Below, piece after piece: positions 29,399 through 38,612 of a stretch of 64,000 nt of DNA. Source of the stretch: Azorinus chamasolen (taxonomy: Eukaryota > Mollusca > Bivalvia > Cardiida > Solecurtidae); the NCBI GenBank assembly GCA_963576725.1, contig OY755247.1, forward strand, positions 18,627,957 through 18,691,956, written 5' to 3'. The position numbers and the translations under genes were made by a program. The notes beneath the pieces are model-generated. The model did not search any database, was not told the origin of the DNA, and saw only the letters and a list, made by a program, of their open reading frames with translations. How positions within the stretch are numbered: position 1 is the stretch's first letter; every line of letters starts with the position of its first letter.

Positions 29399-29668
29399 GC
29401 AAAATATCATTAGCAATGTATGATAAAGGTTACTTATGACAATTTCCATTTTCCAAAATATTTGCCGAGTATCTATTCATGAAATTAAGTCAGCTTCAAT
29501 TCAAAAAGTAAATTTTTCTACTACATGATTGTATTTCCTTAAAATAAAATATTAAAGTACCAAGCACTCTGGATTTTTATAATCTCTGACAATAGTGTAT
29601 CCTGAAGCTGTTGTAATGCCAATGCATTCTTTTTATGTCTAGTGTCCCTAAATAAGTCTCCGTCTCCT
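29399..29668. other. No recognisable feature
   Basis: AT-rich sequence without identifiable repeat words or frames. Confidence 0.45.
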
Positions 29669-29735
29669 TCAGTGCAGATCCACACAAGAGGGTTCCAAAA
29701 GGAACCCTTTGATCAGGGTCTGCATTGCTCACTTT
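29669..29735. repeat. HP8-like hairpin
   Basis: AGTGCAGATCC, AGGGTTCCAAAAGGAACCCT and GATCAGGGTCTGCATTGC. Confidence 0.6.
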
Positions 29736-30155
29736 GCAAATTATTTTCCACAGGTCACATTGGCAAAATAATTCTTGCAGAAACAGCCTTTCAACATTTG
29801 GACGTTAGAACATTAGACTGATTCACAACACATTGTGCACCTTCATTTCATAGGCTTAAATCATTATGGCTTAATTGAATTGTGAGAGTAAGTTCCCATG
29901 TTAGCACCTGTTATTACCAGCAATAAAATGTCTCCCAGTCATGGAGAGGCTATTTCAAGCGATAAAATGTCTTCTAGTCATGGCAAGGCTATTTCCCTTC
30001 CTGCATTGGAAATCCCTGCAATCATTCTGACAGTTTCATTGTGGCAAACCCTTTCAATACACAAACATCATACAAAGAGCTTAAAGTACGTTTTTGGCTG
30101 ATGTTGGTCTATAATTTAATGAAAATTGAAAATACTCAAGACAAAGTCAGAACTA
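29736..30155. other. Unidentified, with a 39-bp direct repeat
   Basis: AGCAATAAAATGTCTCCC (29919) and AGCGATAAAATGTCTTCT (29958), each followed by AGTCATGG and AGGCTATTT, form an imperfect tandem pair inside an otherwise unremarkable stretch. The short open frame here is probably incidental. Confidence 0.5.
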
Positions 30156-30402
30156 TTAACCCTTCCCCTCATATAAACGTGTTTTCACGCATCTGCAAAC
30201 AGAGTAGACCCAGATCAGACGGCTCCTAGAGGAGCCGTCTGATCAGGGTCTGCTCTGTTTGCTAAAGGAATTTGATAATCTGTTTCTATACTTCCTGAAA
30301 TGGCTACAATGTTCCACCTTCCATATTTCATTTATTAATTTGTCCATGAATATTCAGTAGGTAATGAAATTTGTAATAAACATAGAACAGTGAAAGGGTT
30401 AA
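30156..30402 (-). mobile_element. HP2b MITE, complete
   Basis: TTAACCCTTCCCCTCAT to ACAGTGAAAGGGTTAA. Apex CTCCTAGAGGAG (30223-30234). Confidence 0.88.
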
Positions 30403-30709
30403 AGAACAAAAGTTAAAACATTATACATGTAATATCAAAATTATCGAACACTTTGATCTGCAGCAGCCAGTTGATGAATGTGCCTACATATTTTGCACTC
30501 GAAATTTGTCTACAAAATGCTCCAAAATCAAGACTTTACGTGGATAACCCAAGACGACATTCACTGAAGGGTAAGTTCAATATGAAAGCTCCACAAATGT
30601 AACCATTTTACCTTGGGTTAAACTCGCAAAGTAATCAAAATAAGAATATATATATGCACTTCCGGGGTCAGTGTTACATATAGCACAAAGGCAGTGACAT
30701 TATCATAAT
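30403..30709. other. No recognisable feature
   Basis: No repeat words recognised apart from short AT runs. Confidence 0.45.
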
Positions 30710-30970
30710 CTTTAGCCTGCTAAACAACTTTTTAAACACCTTTAGAAAACAGAGCAGATCCAGATCAGAAGGCTCCTGTAGGGTCTGTCGGATCAGAGCT
30801 TGCTCGGTTTGCTCATGAAATAATACAGATCTAATTCTATGGCTTCTGCAATAACCAACATCTCCTAGCTGTGTTCATAAGCCATTGTAAATTTATATAA
30901 ATATCTAATTAATATTAATGATGTCATTATTTCTTAAAAGAATATTCATGGAATACATGTATAGGGTTAA
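30710..30970 (-). mobile_element. HP2a MITE, diverged
   Basis: AACACCTTTAGAAAACAGAG, hairpin GGCTCCTGTAGGGTC, and ATTCATGGAATACATG to AGGGTTAA. The left end is eroded. Confidence 0.7.
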
Positions 30971-31054
30971 TAGCATATGAACACAGTAAGTTTCGCTCAT
31001 GGCTGGAACTATATTATCCCTTTACTCCAAAAATACGCCTTTGCAAACAGAATA

Positions 31055-31429
31055 CAGTAAATTAAAATATTTTCAAGCATAACTTCTTTATTTCCACACC
31101 AAACCCTATGTTGTGACTACTTATTAGAATCGTCTCTTTAACCCTTTCCTCCATGGGCTATTTTTAGACACAACCTCTTTGAATGAATCTATCAAAAAGG
31201 AGCATAAACTAGAGAAAAGGAACATTTTAGAATTTTGTAGTTTTGAAACCATTGTGATAAATAGAGCATTTGCTCCTTAGGAGCAAATGCTCTATTTATG
31301 ACAATGGTTTCATAAAATGACTTTTACAGAGGCTTAGAAAGGCGTATTTATGGAGAAAAGGGTTAAGGCGATTCTAAAGAGTGGTCACAACATAGGGTTT
31401 GGTAGAGAAATTACGATTCTAGTAATAAG
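31055..31429. mobile_element. PAL6 element split by HP1
   Basis: AAATTAAAATATTTTCAAGC, CCAAACCCTATGTTGTGAC and GAATCGTCTC lead to the HP1 at TTAA. GGCGATTCTAAAGAGTGG and ACATAGGGTTTGGTAG follow it. Confidence 0.82.
31138..31366 (+). mobile_element. HP1 MITE, complete, nested in PAL6
   Basis: TTAACCCTTTCCTCCATGGG to GGAGAAAAGGGTTAA, with exact TTAA each side at the PAL6 apex (GTCTCTTTAA). Loop TGCTCCTTAGGAGCA, shortened. Confidence 0.89.
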
Positions 31430-31739
31430 TATCAGGGTCTGCTCTGTTTGCTTATGATATAATATAGATATATGATTCGACAGTTTCTGCCATGGCCAAA
31501 CAATTGTGTCCATGTGCTATTATAACAATGCATCTAATTAATATTCAGGATGTCATTTTTACATGAATATTCATGGAGTAATGGGTTACACATCAGAGGA
31601 ATAGATAAAATGTGTATTTGAATGATTACAATAGAAGAATGATTACAATAGAAAATTGTCAATTATTAAATTAATTTGCAATCTATAATGAAACTCATTG
31701 AAAATAAACAAACTGGACAATGCAGAACAAGAGAACAAC

Positions 31740-31857
31740 CTTCATTGTAGAGCAGACCCTGGTCAGCCAACTCCTACAGGAGCTGTCTGATCTGGCTCTA
31801 TCTGGGTCTACAGTTTGCAAATTCTTGTAAATGTATCTCTATCAAGTAAAGGGTTAA
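31740..31857 (+). mobile_element. HP2 MITE, right half
   Basis: GAGCAGACCCTGGTCAGC, CTCCTACAGGAG, GATCTGGCTCTATCTGGG, and CAAGTAAAGGGTTAA. Confidence 0.72.
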
Positions 31858-32080
31858 CCCTTTTCCTCCATATAAATGCTTTTTCATGCCTTTGTCAAAG
31901 CAAAGTCCGAGGGCTTGGTGCAAAACTATTCTAACTCCTTCACAAAGTGAAGGAGTTAGAATAGTTTTGCACCAAGCCCTCGTGACAGTTTCCTTGAAAT
32001 GCATTAATGATTTTCAGGTAATAAATATTCATGATCATGCCATTATTTCTTTCATGAAACATTGTACAGGTAAAGTGTAT
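31854..32080 (-). mobile_element. HP2 MITE with PAL9 in place of its hairpin
   Basis: TTAACCCTTTTCCTCCATAT and CATGCCTTTG on the left. TAATAAATATTCATGATC and TTATTTCTTTCATG on the right. The usual GCAAACAGAG hairpin is absent and PAL9 fills the position. Confidence 0.75.
31908..31982. mobile_element. PAL9 palindromic element, complete (reference copy)
   Basis: 75 bp from CGAGGGCTTGGTGCAAAACT to AGTTTTGCACCAAGCCCTCG, with a centre CTCCTTCACAAAGTGAAGGAG. I found no mismatch between the arms. No other feature inside. Class unknown. Confidence 0.87.
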
Positions 32081-32343
32081 GCAAAGGTATATCATTCTTT
32101 GATGCTTAATGTCCATATGCCATAACAAAAGCTAATTAGCCTCTCTGTCTGTGAGTACCTGCATGACCGTTTGGCAATACCGGACTTAAAACAGTGCCAA
32201 GTAGCTTTTTAGACCTACATGATTGTACAGTATTGCAGCTATTGAATTTGGAATATACTGTACATACAAATGTTTTGGGGTTCAACTAAAGGCTGTGTTT
32301 GCCAAAATCTGTTTGCAATTGTTAGAACACTCGTTTCCAGCAC

Positions 32344-32572
32344 TTAACCCTTTCCTCCATAAATACGCCTTTCTACGCCTCTGTAAAAGTCACTTTGTGA
32401 AACCACTGCAATAAATAGAGCATTTGCTCCTATAGGAGCAAATGCTCTATTTATCACGATGGTTTCAAACTACAAAATTCTAAAATATTCCTTTTCTCTA
32501 GTTAATGTTCCATTTCAGTACATTTATTCAAAGTGGTTGGGTATAAAAATAGCCTATGGAGGAAAGGGTTAA
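32344..32572 (-). mobile_element. HP1 MITE, complete
   Basis: TTAACCCTTTCCTCC to GGAGGAAAGGGTTAA. Hairpin arms differ at a few outer positions (CCACTGCAATAAA against TTTATCACGATGG). Confidence 0.9.
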
Positions 32573-32689
32573 CCTTTAAACTGCTAATTGAATTCTAATC
32601 AGCAGAAATTGACTTGTACAAAAATTGCAAAATAATGTCTTCTCAAAGGACGTGTTCGATCAAGTTTTTAAGGAAATGCTGACTGTCAG

Positions 32690-32940
32690 TGTCAAACAGC
32701 TAAGATCCTGGGTCCATGCTTATAAAGCTTTTAGTTGAGTCTGAGTTTCGTTCTCAGGCTTTTGATTGGTCAGATTTGAGTTCTCAAGCTTTTGATTGGT
32801 CAGATTTGAGCCAAAGGCTCAAATCTGACCAATCAAAAGCTTGAGAACGATCTCAGACTCAACTAAAAGCTTTATAAGCATGGACCCTGATGAGACGCTG
32901 TGTTATTCTGGATTCAAGTTATTTGCAAAGGCAACTGGCG
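32690..32940. repeat. HP5 palindrome split by PAL4
   Basis: GTCAAACAGCTAAGATCCTG left of PAL4. CTGATGAGACGCTGTGTTA, CTGGATTCAAGTTATTTGC on the right. HP5 is interrupted in its GGATCCTGATGAG arm. Confidence 0.75.
32709..32888. mobile_element. PAL4 palindromic element
   Basis: GGTCCATGCTTATAAAGC to its mirror, apex GAGCCAAAGGCTC. Here the left arm has the duplicated TTTTGATTGGTCAGATTTGA block, whereas at 11.5 kb and 51.7 kb the right arm does, so the longer arm can lie on either side. Confidence 0.87.
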
Positions 32941-33132
32941 CCTTTTGAACCTCAGTAAAAGTTACTTTTGAAACCATTGTGATAATAAATGCTCTATTTA
33001 TCACAATGGTTTCATAATACATGTACACAATTCTAAAAAAAAATCCTTTTTTCTAGTAAATGCTTCTTGTCAGTAGATTTATTAGATTTATTCATAGAGG
33101 TCCGGTCTAAAAATAGAGGTTAAATGGGTTAA
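32938..33132 (-). mobile_element. HP1 MITE, left end lost, hairpin shortened
   Basis: GCGCCTTTTGAACCTC, GAAACCATTGTGATAATAAA joining TGCTCTATTTATCACAATGG; right end TAAATGGGTTAA. Confidence 0.78.
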
Positions 33133-33169
33133 GAAAGAATGACAAGTGAAAAACGGTTTAGATAACTTA

Positions 33170-33373
33170 TTAACCCATTCCCTCATATTTACGCCTATGT
33201 GACAGTCACTTTTTGAAACCATTAGGAGCAAATGCTGTATTTCATTAGGAGCAAAATGCTGTATTTCTCACAACGGTTTCAAAACTACAAAATTCTAAAA
33301 TTTACCTTTTTGGAAGTAAATGCCTTATTCAAAGAAGTTGGATCTTAAAATAATCTATGAGGGAATGAGTTAA
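33170..33373 (-). mobile_element. HP1 MITE with duplicated arm segment
   Basis: TTAACCCATTCCCTC to GAGGGAATGAGTTAA. ATTAGGAGCAAATGCTGTAT occurs twice in tandem; the opposing arm is missing. Confidence 0.82.
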
Positions 33374-33375
33374 AA

Positions 33376-33435
33376 ATATATTGGATCCCGATGAGCGCCC
33401 ATATAACTCATCTTGAGCATACCTGTTTGCAAAAG
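33376..33435. repeat. HP5 palindrome fragment
   Basis: ATTGGATCCCGATGAGCGC ... ACTCATCTTGAGC and CCTGTTTGC. Confidence 0.5.
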
Positions 33436-33480
33436 AAATCATCAATATGCAAGCTAAAGGAAAAGATATAAACTACTGTG

Positions 33481-33710
33481 TTAACCCATTACCTCAAAGG
33501 CTATTTTTAGATACAACCTCTTTGTATAAATCTACCGAAAAGGAGCATTAACTAGAGAAAGGGAAAAGTTTTAGAATTTTGTAGTTTGAAACCATTGTGA
33601 TAAATAGAGCATTTGCTCCTATAGGAGCAAATGCTCTATTTATCACAATGGTTTCACAAAGTGACTTTAACGGAGTCGTCAAAAGTCGTCAATATGAGGG
33701 AATTGGTTAA
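33481..33710 (+). mobile_element. HP1 MITE, complete
   Basis: TTAACCCATTACCTCAAAGG to GAGGGAATTGGTTAA with a perfect palindrome and TATA apex. Confidence 0.92.
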
Positions 33711-33876
33711 AGGAGATGACAACCTACTGTCTGTGCTAAATTATCTTATGATGGAAATTCCCCACAAAAATGACATGTGTCTTCTCATCTCTAAGTGATG
33801 CCATCTAATTCGGTGGCTAAAATGACATATACTGGCTACTGTAGACTAGTAACTTTAGCATGCTGAGAAAATACAA

Positions 33877-33931
33877 TTTACCCTTTACCTGGTGAATATT
33901 CATGTAAGGAATAATGACATCATGAATATTT
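33877..33931 (+). repeat. HP2a left-end fragment
   Basis: TTTACCCTTTACCTGGTG, AATATTCATGTAAGG and GACATCATGAATATTTAG. Confidence 0.65.
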
Positions 33932-34153
33932 AGCAACCCTTCATACGAACATTTTTTTTCATGCATTTGCAAACAGAGTAGACCCAGATCAGACGGCTCC
34001 TGCAGGAGCCGTCTGATCAGGGTCTGCTCTGTTTGTTTATGAAATAAAATAGATCTGACTCTGTAGTTTCTATCATGATAAACATATCCTTTGTATGCCA
34101 TTATAAAATTTAAGTTAATAAATATGCTTGAATATTCAACAGGGAAGGGTTAA
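33932..34153 (-). mobile_element. HP2c MITE, complete
   Basis: CAACCCTTCATACGAAC to CAACAGGGAAGGGTTAA. Apex CTCCTGCAGGAG (33997-34008). Confidence 0.85.
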
Positions 34154-34413
34154 AATCATGGAAATTTGCTCAACTTCATATTCATGTAAGAAATAATGAC
34201 GTCATAAATATTTATTTGCTGAACTTTTATACTGGCATTATAATGGACCCATAATTATGGTCTGTTTTGGTATTGGTAAAAGAGTCAGATCTTTTATAAT
34301 TTCATAAGAAAATGAGTAGACTCTTATCAGACAACTCTTACAGGAGTCCCCTGATCTGGGTTTACTCTATTTGCAAAGGTGTAGAAAGTTGTATTTATGG
34401 AGTAAAGGATTAA
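34150..34413 (+). mobile_element. HP2a/c MITE
   Basis: Follows directly on the previous TTAA. GTAAGAAATAATGACGTCAT, damaged hairpin (CAACTCTTACAGGAGTCC), GGAGTAAAGGATTAA. Confidence 0.78.
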
Positions 34414-34417
34414 CTTT

Positions 34418-34665
34418 AACACTGAACTTTGGTCATAGGCTATTTTTAAGATCCAACCACTTTGAATAAATCTACCGAAAAGGAGCATTAACTAGAGAAA
34501 AGGACAATTTTAGAATTTTGTAGTTTGAAACCATTGTGATGAATAGAGCATTTGCTCCTATAGGAGCAATGCTCTATTTATCACAATGGTTTCAACAGGT
34601 AAGTTCTGCAGAGGCATCAAAAGGCGTTAATATGAGGGAATGGGTTAAACACTGAACTTTCGTCA
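34418..34665 (+). mobile_element. HP1 MITE bracketed by an 18-bp direct repeat
   Basis: The first 15 or so bases of HP1 are missing. The element body (TAGGCTATTTTTAAGATCC to GAGGGAATGGGTTAA, 34436-34648) is bracketed by AACACTGAACTTTSGTCA at 34418-34435 and 34648-34665. Its hairpin has one deleted base (GGAGCAATGCTC). Confidence 0.82.
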
Positions 34666-34808
34666 AAGTCAATGAAAGTCTGTGTCTTGTCAGGACCTAT
34701 TCCGTTTGACATGTTAGTTGTGCTTCTGAAAAGAAACCTGCCTTCAGCTTTAATTTGGAGCAGACTACACGATTTTCAGATGATAATTACTTTATAGTGT
34801 TTGAAAAG

Positions 34809-35012
34809 TTAACCCTTTACTCCTGTGACATCATTCATATTAATATTTTTTATACTGACTAATGAACACAGGAAGTCTTTGCAGAATCATATCTATATTA
34901 TTTCGTAAGCAAACAGAGCAGACCCTGATCAGACGGCTCTTACAGGAGTCACCTGATCTCTGGGTCTTCTGTTTGCAAAAGTGTAGAAAGGCATATTTAT
35001 GGAGTAAAGGGT
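34809..35012 (+). mobile_element. HP2a MITE
   Basis: TTAACCCTTTACTCC to GGAGTAAAGGG. Hairpin CTCTTACAGGAGTC; the final TTAA is lost where the next copy begins. Confidence 0.8.
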
Positions 35013-35227
35013 GTCAGAAATAATGACATGCATATTTATTACCTGAAATTTTAAAATGGCATAATTATGTACAAAGGATGTTTTGGTACAGCCAGAAACT
35101 AGTCAGAAATATCATAGTTTCATAAGCAAAAGAGCAGGCCCTGATCAGACCTAGAGGAGCCATATTGATCTGGGTTTACTCTTTTTGCAAAGTAGTGAGA
35201 TAGTGTTTGTACGAGAGAAAGGGTTAA
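35013..35227 (+). mobile_element. HP2c MITE, left end lost
   Basis: Starts at GTCAGAAATAATGACATGC. Hairpin with a deletion on the left arm (GATCAGACCTAGAGGAGCC). Unusual right end GTTTGTACGAGAGAAAGGG-TTAA. Confidence 0.8.
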
Positions 35228-35473
35228 CCCTATCCTTGTTAGAACTGTGTTCATTCCAAATTTCAATACCTACTGAATATTCATAGATAAAATGATTATA
35301 ACGAAATATGGAAGAAAATTGTAGCCATTTTAGAAAGTAAAGACACAGATCTTTGAAATTCTATTAGCAAACAGAGTAGACCCTGATCAGACGGCTCCCC
35401 TAGGAGCCGTCTGATCTTGGTCTACTCTGTTTGCAAATGCGTGAAAACACGTTTGTACGAGAGAAAGGGTTAA
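35224..35473 (+). mobile_element. HP2b MITE, complete
   Basis: TTAACCCTATCCTTG to the same unusual end GTTTGTACGAGAGAAAGGG-TTAA as its neighbour. Apex CTCCCCTAGGAG. Confidence 0.87.
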
Positions 35474-35517
35474 TGATGAAACCTTGCAGTCTTGTACAGT
35501 GGTCGCATAATCTTTTA

Positions 35518-35709
35518 CAGCAAACCCCCTCTAAACCTGACATTGAATTAAGTATTAATATCCCAGCTTAATGCAGGGTGAAAGTCATGCAGAGAGCTTC
35601 TCTAGGAGCTTTCTGCATCATGCAGACTTTCACCCTGCATTAAGCAGCTACCTACCAAAACATATCTGAATTCTTCTCTACTAGAATTTTGGTTTGGAGA
35701 GGTTTTATG
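35518..35709. mobile_element. PG3 MITE
   Basis: CAGCAAACCCCCTCTAAACC to GGAGAGGTTTTATGTA. TTAATGCAGGGTGAAAGTC arms around an apex GCTTCTCTAGGAGC; a CATGCAGA duplication unbalances the right arm. Confidence 0.8.
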
Positions 35710-35840
35710 TACTCCATAGATATGCCTTTTAACCCCTTTATAGGGTAGACCCAGATCAGATTATTCTTGTAGGAGCTGTCTGATTAGGGTCTGCCCTGTT
35801 TACTTATGATATATGCTATTCAGTATAACATAATAGACAA
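35710..35840 (-). repeat. HP2a fragment
   Basis: CTCCATAGATATGCC, GGGTAGACCCAGATC, TTCTTGTAGGAGCTG and TCTGCCCTGTTTACTTATG. Confidence 0.65.
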
Positions 35841-36273
35841 ATTCTCTTTGCTTGGCTTGAAGTCTGACAGAAACTTTTTAATTTTCCTTACCATGGGAAA
35901 TAAAAGATCGTATCGTATATGCTAGGATTACTTGCAAGACTGGGTATGCCAAAATGATGACAGAAAACCGATAACAAATAATTTCTTACAGCTTAGCCAG
36001 CGAAACGATGTCACAGAAAATCTGCATGTCACAAAATGATTAATGTAACATATCACCAAATCACGTCAAAAGTCTCCAAATATGTAATTGTAACTATAAG
36101 GAACAACTTCCAATTTCATCCAAATTCCAAATATTCAATTACTTGACACCACTTATGCCCGTATCACACTGTCATGAGTAGGAGAAACAAGTAACAACAA
36201 TCATGGAAACTGCGGACACTCCAGACCATATCGTAGTGACTCTTGACAACTCGGCAAAAAATAGCATTGTGCT
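35841..36273. other. No recognisable gene or repeat
   Basis: Looks like non-repeat spacer. No long open frame. Confidence 0.5.
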
Positions 36274-36474
36274 TTAACCCTTTCCCTCATATAAATGTGT
36301 TTTCATGCATTTGCAAACAGAGTAGATCAAGATCAGACGGCTCCTAGAGGAGCCGTCTGATCAGGGTCTGCTCTGTTTGCTAATAGAAATGGATAGATCT
36401 GTTTCATTGCTTTCTAAAATGGCTACAATATTTCACCTTCCATATTTCATTAAAACTATTTTGTCCATGAATAT
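36274..36474 (-). mobile_element. HP2b MITE, right end lost
   Basis: TTAACCCTTTCCCTCAT, apex CTCCTAGAGGAG, through TTTTGTCCATGAATAT, where HP1 sequence abruptly begins. Confidence 0.83.
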
Positions 36475-36574
36475 CTACCCCTCTGTAAAAGTCCCCTGTT
36501 GAAACCATTGTGATAAATAGAGCTCCTATGCTCTATTTATTACAATGGTTTCAAACTACCAAATTCTAAAATTG
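36475..36574 (-). mobile_element. HP1 MITE fragment with short hairpin
   Basis: CCTCTGTAAAAGTCCCCTG, GAAACCATTGTGATAAATAG, apex AGAGCTCCTATGCTCT, CAATGGTTTCAAACTACC. Neither end is present. Confidence 0.75.
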
Positions 36575-36639
36575 ACCCTTCAAGATTGACATTGGAATTT
36601 ATAATGCTGATTCTGACGGGGTAAGTTTTCCATAAACTG

Positions 36640-36826
36640 TAAAATATGGCAAATAGTGTAGCCTAAATTCGTGAGGAGCCCTCTGATTTGAATCAACACT
36701 GTTTGCAAAAAGGCTATTCAACTTGGTTCATCCATTAACGTCCATTCAGTATATCTGGGTCTACACTGTTTACAAAATTTTAATGCAAGTACACTAAAGT
36801 CTAGTTTTCTGCATTCACAGGGTTAA
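36640..36826 (+). repeat. HP8 copy, two half hairpins
   Basis: AAATAGTGTAGCCTAAATTC, GAGGAGCCCTCTGATTTG and CAACACTGTTTGC. A second right arm GGGTCTACACTGTTTAC lies at about 36757. Ends TGCATTCACAGGGTTAA. Confidence 0.55.
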
Positions 36827-37028
36827 GAAGTCAATACCAGCCAAATTCCTGCAATGTTCATCAAACTCTCAAAACACAGATTGCATGCACACCCTGGTGG
36901 TGGTTTATTAAATTCCGCTGGGATATTTTCCCCTATAATTGCATGTCGGAGAAAAAAATTGAGCTGATCTTTCCCCTTTTCACACTGATCCCTATCCAGT
37001 GTGTGGCATTCCTGTAGCAAGAATTCCA

Positions 37029-37457
37029 TTAACCCTTTACTCCATGAATATTCATAAAAGAAATAGCAATGTTGTGAATTAGATTCAGTTTAATAATGCC
37101 ATATGGACACAGGGAAATGTTGGCCTTGGCAGAAACTGTTGAATCAGAACTACAGTAGAACCCCTCTAATGCGACCACTTAATGAATAAACATGGGTGTC
37201 TTAATAAGCAGGTGGTTGCTTAATGCAGGGCAATGTAATGCAGAAAGCTCCTCTAGGAGCTTTCTGCATTACTTTTGTCCTGCATTAAGCTACCACATGC
37301 CTCTACCATCCATGATTATACCTCTTTTGGTGGTCGCATTAGCGGCATTTTACTGTTTATTATTTCATAAGCAAACCTTGATCAGACAGCTCCTACAGGA
37401 ACTGTCTGATCTGGGTCTTCTGTGTTTGCAAAGGCATATTTATAGACTAAAGGGTTA
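37029..37457 (+). mobile_element. HP2a MITE split by PG2
   Basis: TTAACCCTTTACTCC to ACTAAAGGGTTAA. PG2 sits at GAATCAGAAC-TA, and TATTATTTCATAAGC resumes after it. The left hairpin arm is shortened (GCAAACCTTGATC). Confidence 0.84.
37153..37355. mobile_element. PG2 MITE, nested
   Basis: CAGTAGAACCCCTCTAATGC to GCGGCATTTTACTG. Apex AGCTCCTCTAGGAGCT. Confidence 0.88.
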
Positions 37458-37683
37458 AACCCCCCCCCATTAAATATGCCTTTCTATGCCTCTGTAATAA
37501 CCACTTCCTGAAACCATTGTGATAAATAGAGCATTTGCTCCTATAGGAGCAAATGCTCTATTTATCACAATGGTTTCAAACTACAAAATTCTAAAGTTTT
37601 ACTTTTCTCTAGTAAATGCTCCTTTTGGGTAGATTCGTCCAAAAAGGTTGTGTCTAAAAATAGCCTATGGTGGAAAGAGTTAA
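37454..37683 (-). mobile_element. HP1 MITE with C-run at its end
   Basis: Starts at the TTAA of its neighbour. The usual CCCTTTCCTCC is replaced by a run of nine C. Perfect hairpin; ends GGTGGAAAGAGTTAA. Confidence 0.85.
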
Positions 37684-37811
37684 CTACTACACTCGGTCAA
37701 AGTAGAACTGTCCATCATTGTAACAAGATCTAATTTTTTGGTTTAAAATTTCATTTTGATTTTATTTTTTGGGGAAGAAATGGATGAATTATATGTTTTT
37801 GTACATTTTAT

Positions 37812-38022
37812 TAGCTAACCGTTTACTCAATGCCTTAATGACTAATAAGATGAACACATTAAATGATGATCATGGCAGAAGCTGTAGTATTGGGTCTACA
37901 TTATTCCATATGCAAACAGAGCCTGCTCAGATGGCTCTTATAGGGATCACCTGATCTGGATCTACTCTGTTTGCAAAGATGTTAAAAGGCGTAAAATGGA
38001 GTTTAAATGGAGTAAAGACACT
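37812..38022 (+). mobile_element. HP2a MITE, diverged
   Basis: CTAACCGTTTACTCAATG to ATGGAGTAAAG. GCAAACAGAG arms with an eroded centre (CTCTTATAGGGATC). Confidence 0.68.
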
Positions 38023-38267
38023 TTGTGCCTAGGTCCCAATTTAAGATCTAGGGCCCTTTTTCCATTACAAGTCAATAGACAGATCTCTAAGTTAGGTTTT
38101 AGAACATTTCTTAGGTAAATTTCCCCCCTGGGCTCGTCCTAGGTACAACAGTTAAGTTTAACCATGCTAAGTGTGTAACAAGGTCTCTGAGTCACAAGCA
38201 GAAAAAAAATTAGGGATGCAATCACCAAGATGAGGGCCAATTACAAACAGGGACCAATCAATATCAA

Positions 38268-38458
38268 CTCCTTGCAATGCTAAGTTACTGCTGTTTGGAA
38301 AGACTGTTATCTGCTACAATTCTCTAAGTTAATTTTCCATAAAAAATTTCACTTAAGAAATACAGTCAGAGAGCCATACAGTTTGGATCCAGATGAGACG
38401 CCAAGTTACTCTGCATCTGATCTGGATTCAAGCTGTTTCCATGGTTATCACTACTTTA
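38268..38458 (-). repeat. HP5 copy, nearly complete
   Basis: CCTTGCAATGCTAAGTTACTG end, GTTATCTGCTACAATTCTC, then palindrome TACAGTTTGGATCCAGATG, AGACGCCAAGTTACTCTGC, CTGGATTCAAGCTGTTT. Confidence 0.65.
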
Positions 38459-38612
38459 GCCCAAGCATAAAAACAGTCAAGTTAACATTTTTTTGACATT
38501 ACAAGCAGGGTGTGATCAATACTAAGTTTCTGACCCATTCACACACACTATGTGTGGTTCTACATAATGCTGTGGGCAAAGATATATTTGACTCAAAATG
38601 ATGCTAACTTAG

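Larger units (their letters stand above)
31014..31589 (-). mobile_element. HP2a MITE split by PAL6, itself split by HP1
   Basis: TTATCCCTTTACTCC and GCAAACAGAATA on the left. The other half resumes at about 31430 (TATCAGGGTCTGCTC) to GGAGTAATGGGTTAC. Three layers of insertion in 576 bp. Confidence 0.82.

Noticed and set aside
29898..30101. Repeat-containing protein from the 39-bp tandem pair
   Set aside because: Only two imperfect units in a 67-codon frame that runs on into non-coding sequence next to an HP2b.
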